From Irpex lacteus (lineage: Eukaryota > Basidiomycota > Agaricomycetes > Polyporales > Irpicaceae): 14,104 nt of DNA. How positions within the stretch are numbered: position 1 is the first letter of the stretch; the number at the start of each line of letters is the position of its first letter. The stretch covers positions 1-14,104 of the forward strand of contig MQVO02000222.1 of the NCBI GenBank assembly GCA_001986395.2. The letters are read 5' to 3'. A program made the position numbers and the translations under genes. Positions 14,078 through 14,104 of the stretch are shown here, one piece after another. A model generated the notes under the pieces. The model had not been told where the DNA came from. It was given only the letters and a program-made list of their open reading frames with translations, and did no database searches.

Positions 14078-14104
14078 CCCTACCAAAAAACTAGTCATTA
14101 GAAA
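14078..14104. repeat. Family A element cut by the window end (A10)
   Basis: CCCTACCAAAAAACTAG followed by TCATTAGAAA. The inner bases match the A9 core read on the opposite strand, so the element probably continues beyond the window. The preceding 13968-14077 is A+T-rich spacer with no gene. Confidence 0.55.

Overview
The window is fungal mitochondrial DNA, most like the large, repeat-rich mitogenomes of Basidiomycota (Agaricomycetes). The evidence is a nad2-nad3 pair with abutting stop and start, an intact atp6, four mitochondrial-type tRNAs, a piece of the large-subunit rRNA, and many homing-endonuclease and group II intron remnants in which TGA sits where tryptophan is expected. Base composition is very A+T-rich. 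I saw no nuclear-type splice structure.

Layout. 1-581: nad2 3' end and nad3, both with single-base frame breaks. 582-2223: spacer holding a doubtful minus-strand ORF, tRNA-Tyr, tRNA-Met, tRNA-Ser and hairpin elements. 2224-3006: atp6, intact. 3030-4281: a minus-strand ORF of unknown function and a minus-strand run of NUMOD-type repeats from a homing endonuclease. 4660-6040: plus-strand endonuclease debris, with the NUMOD tail lying upstream of a GIY-YIG head. 6117-7132: two divergent ORFs whose start codons share CATG; one resembles a membrane protein, the other a 3CxxC-type zinc finger. 7333-8312: central rnl (domains IV-V) on the minus strand. 8769-9838: a larger minus-strand membrane-protein ORF. 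10740-11395: an unrecognised broken ORF, followed by a less A+T-rich block that may be group II intron RNA. 11766-12053: maturase domain X remnant. 12877-12999: a second, divergent atp6 fragment. 13017-13879: a group II reverse transcriptase with its halves in swapped order. 13896-13967: tRNA-Trp on the minus strand.

The genes that work together are ordinary mitochondrial ones: respiratory complex I (nad2, nad3), ATP synthase (atp6) and translation (tRNAs, rnl). Everything else is accessory. Two families of short inverted-repeat elements run through it. Family A has ends like CCCCAAAAACTAG/CTAGTTTTTTGGGG (ten copies seen). Family B is a T-run/A-run hairpin starting TATCC. They lie in spacers and in or at the ends of ORFs, where they sometimes supply stop codons.

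A caution covers the whole annotation. At least ten reading frames are broken by one base, mostly at A or T runs, while atp6 and the tRNAs are intact. Homopolymer sequencing errors, real decay of accessory DNA, or a nuclear copy of mitochondrial DNA could each explain part of this. The sequence alone does not decide between them.
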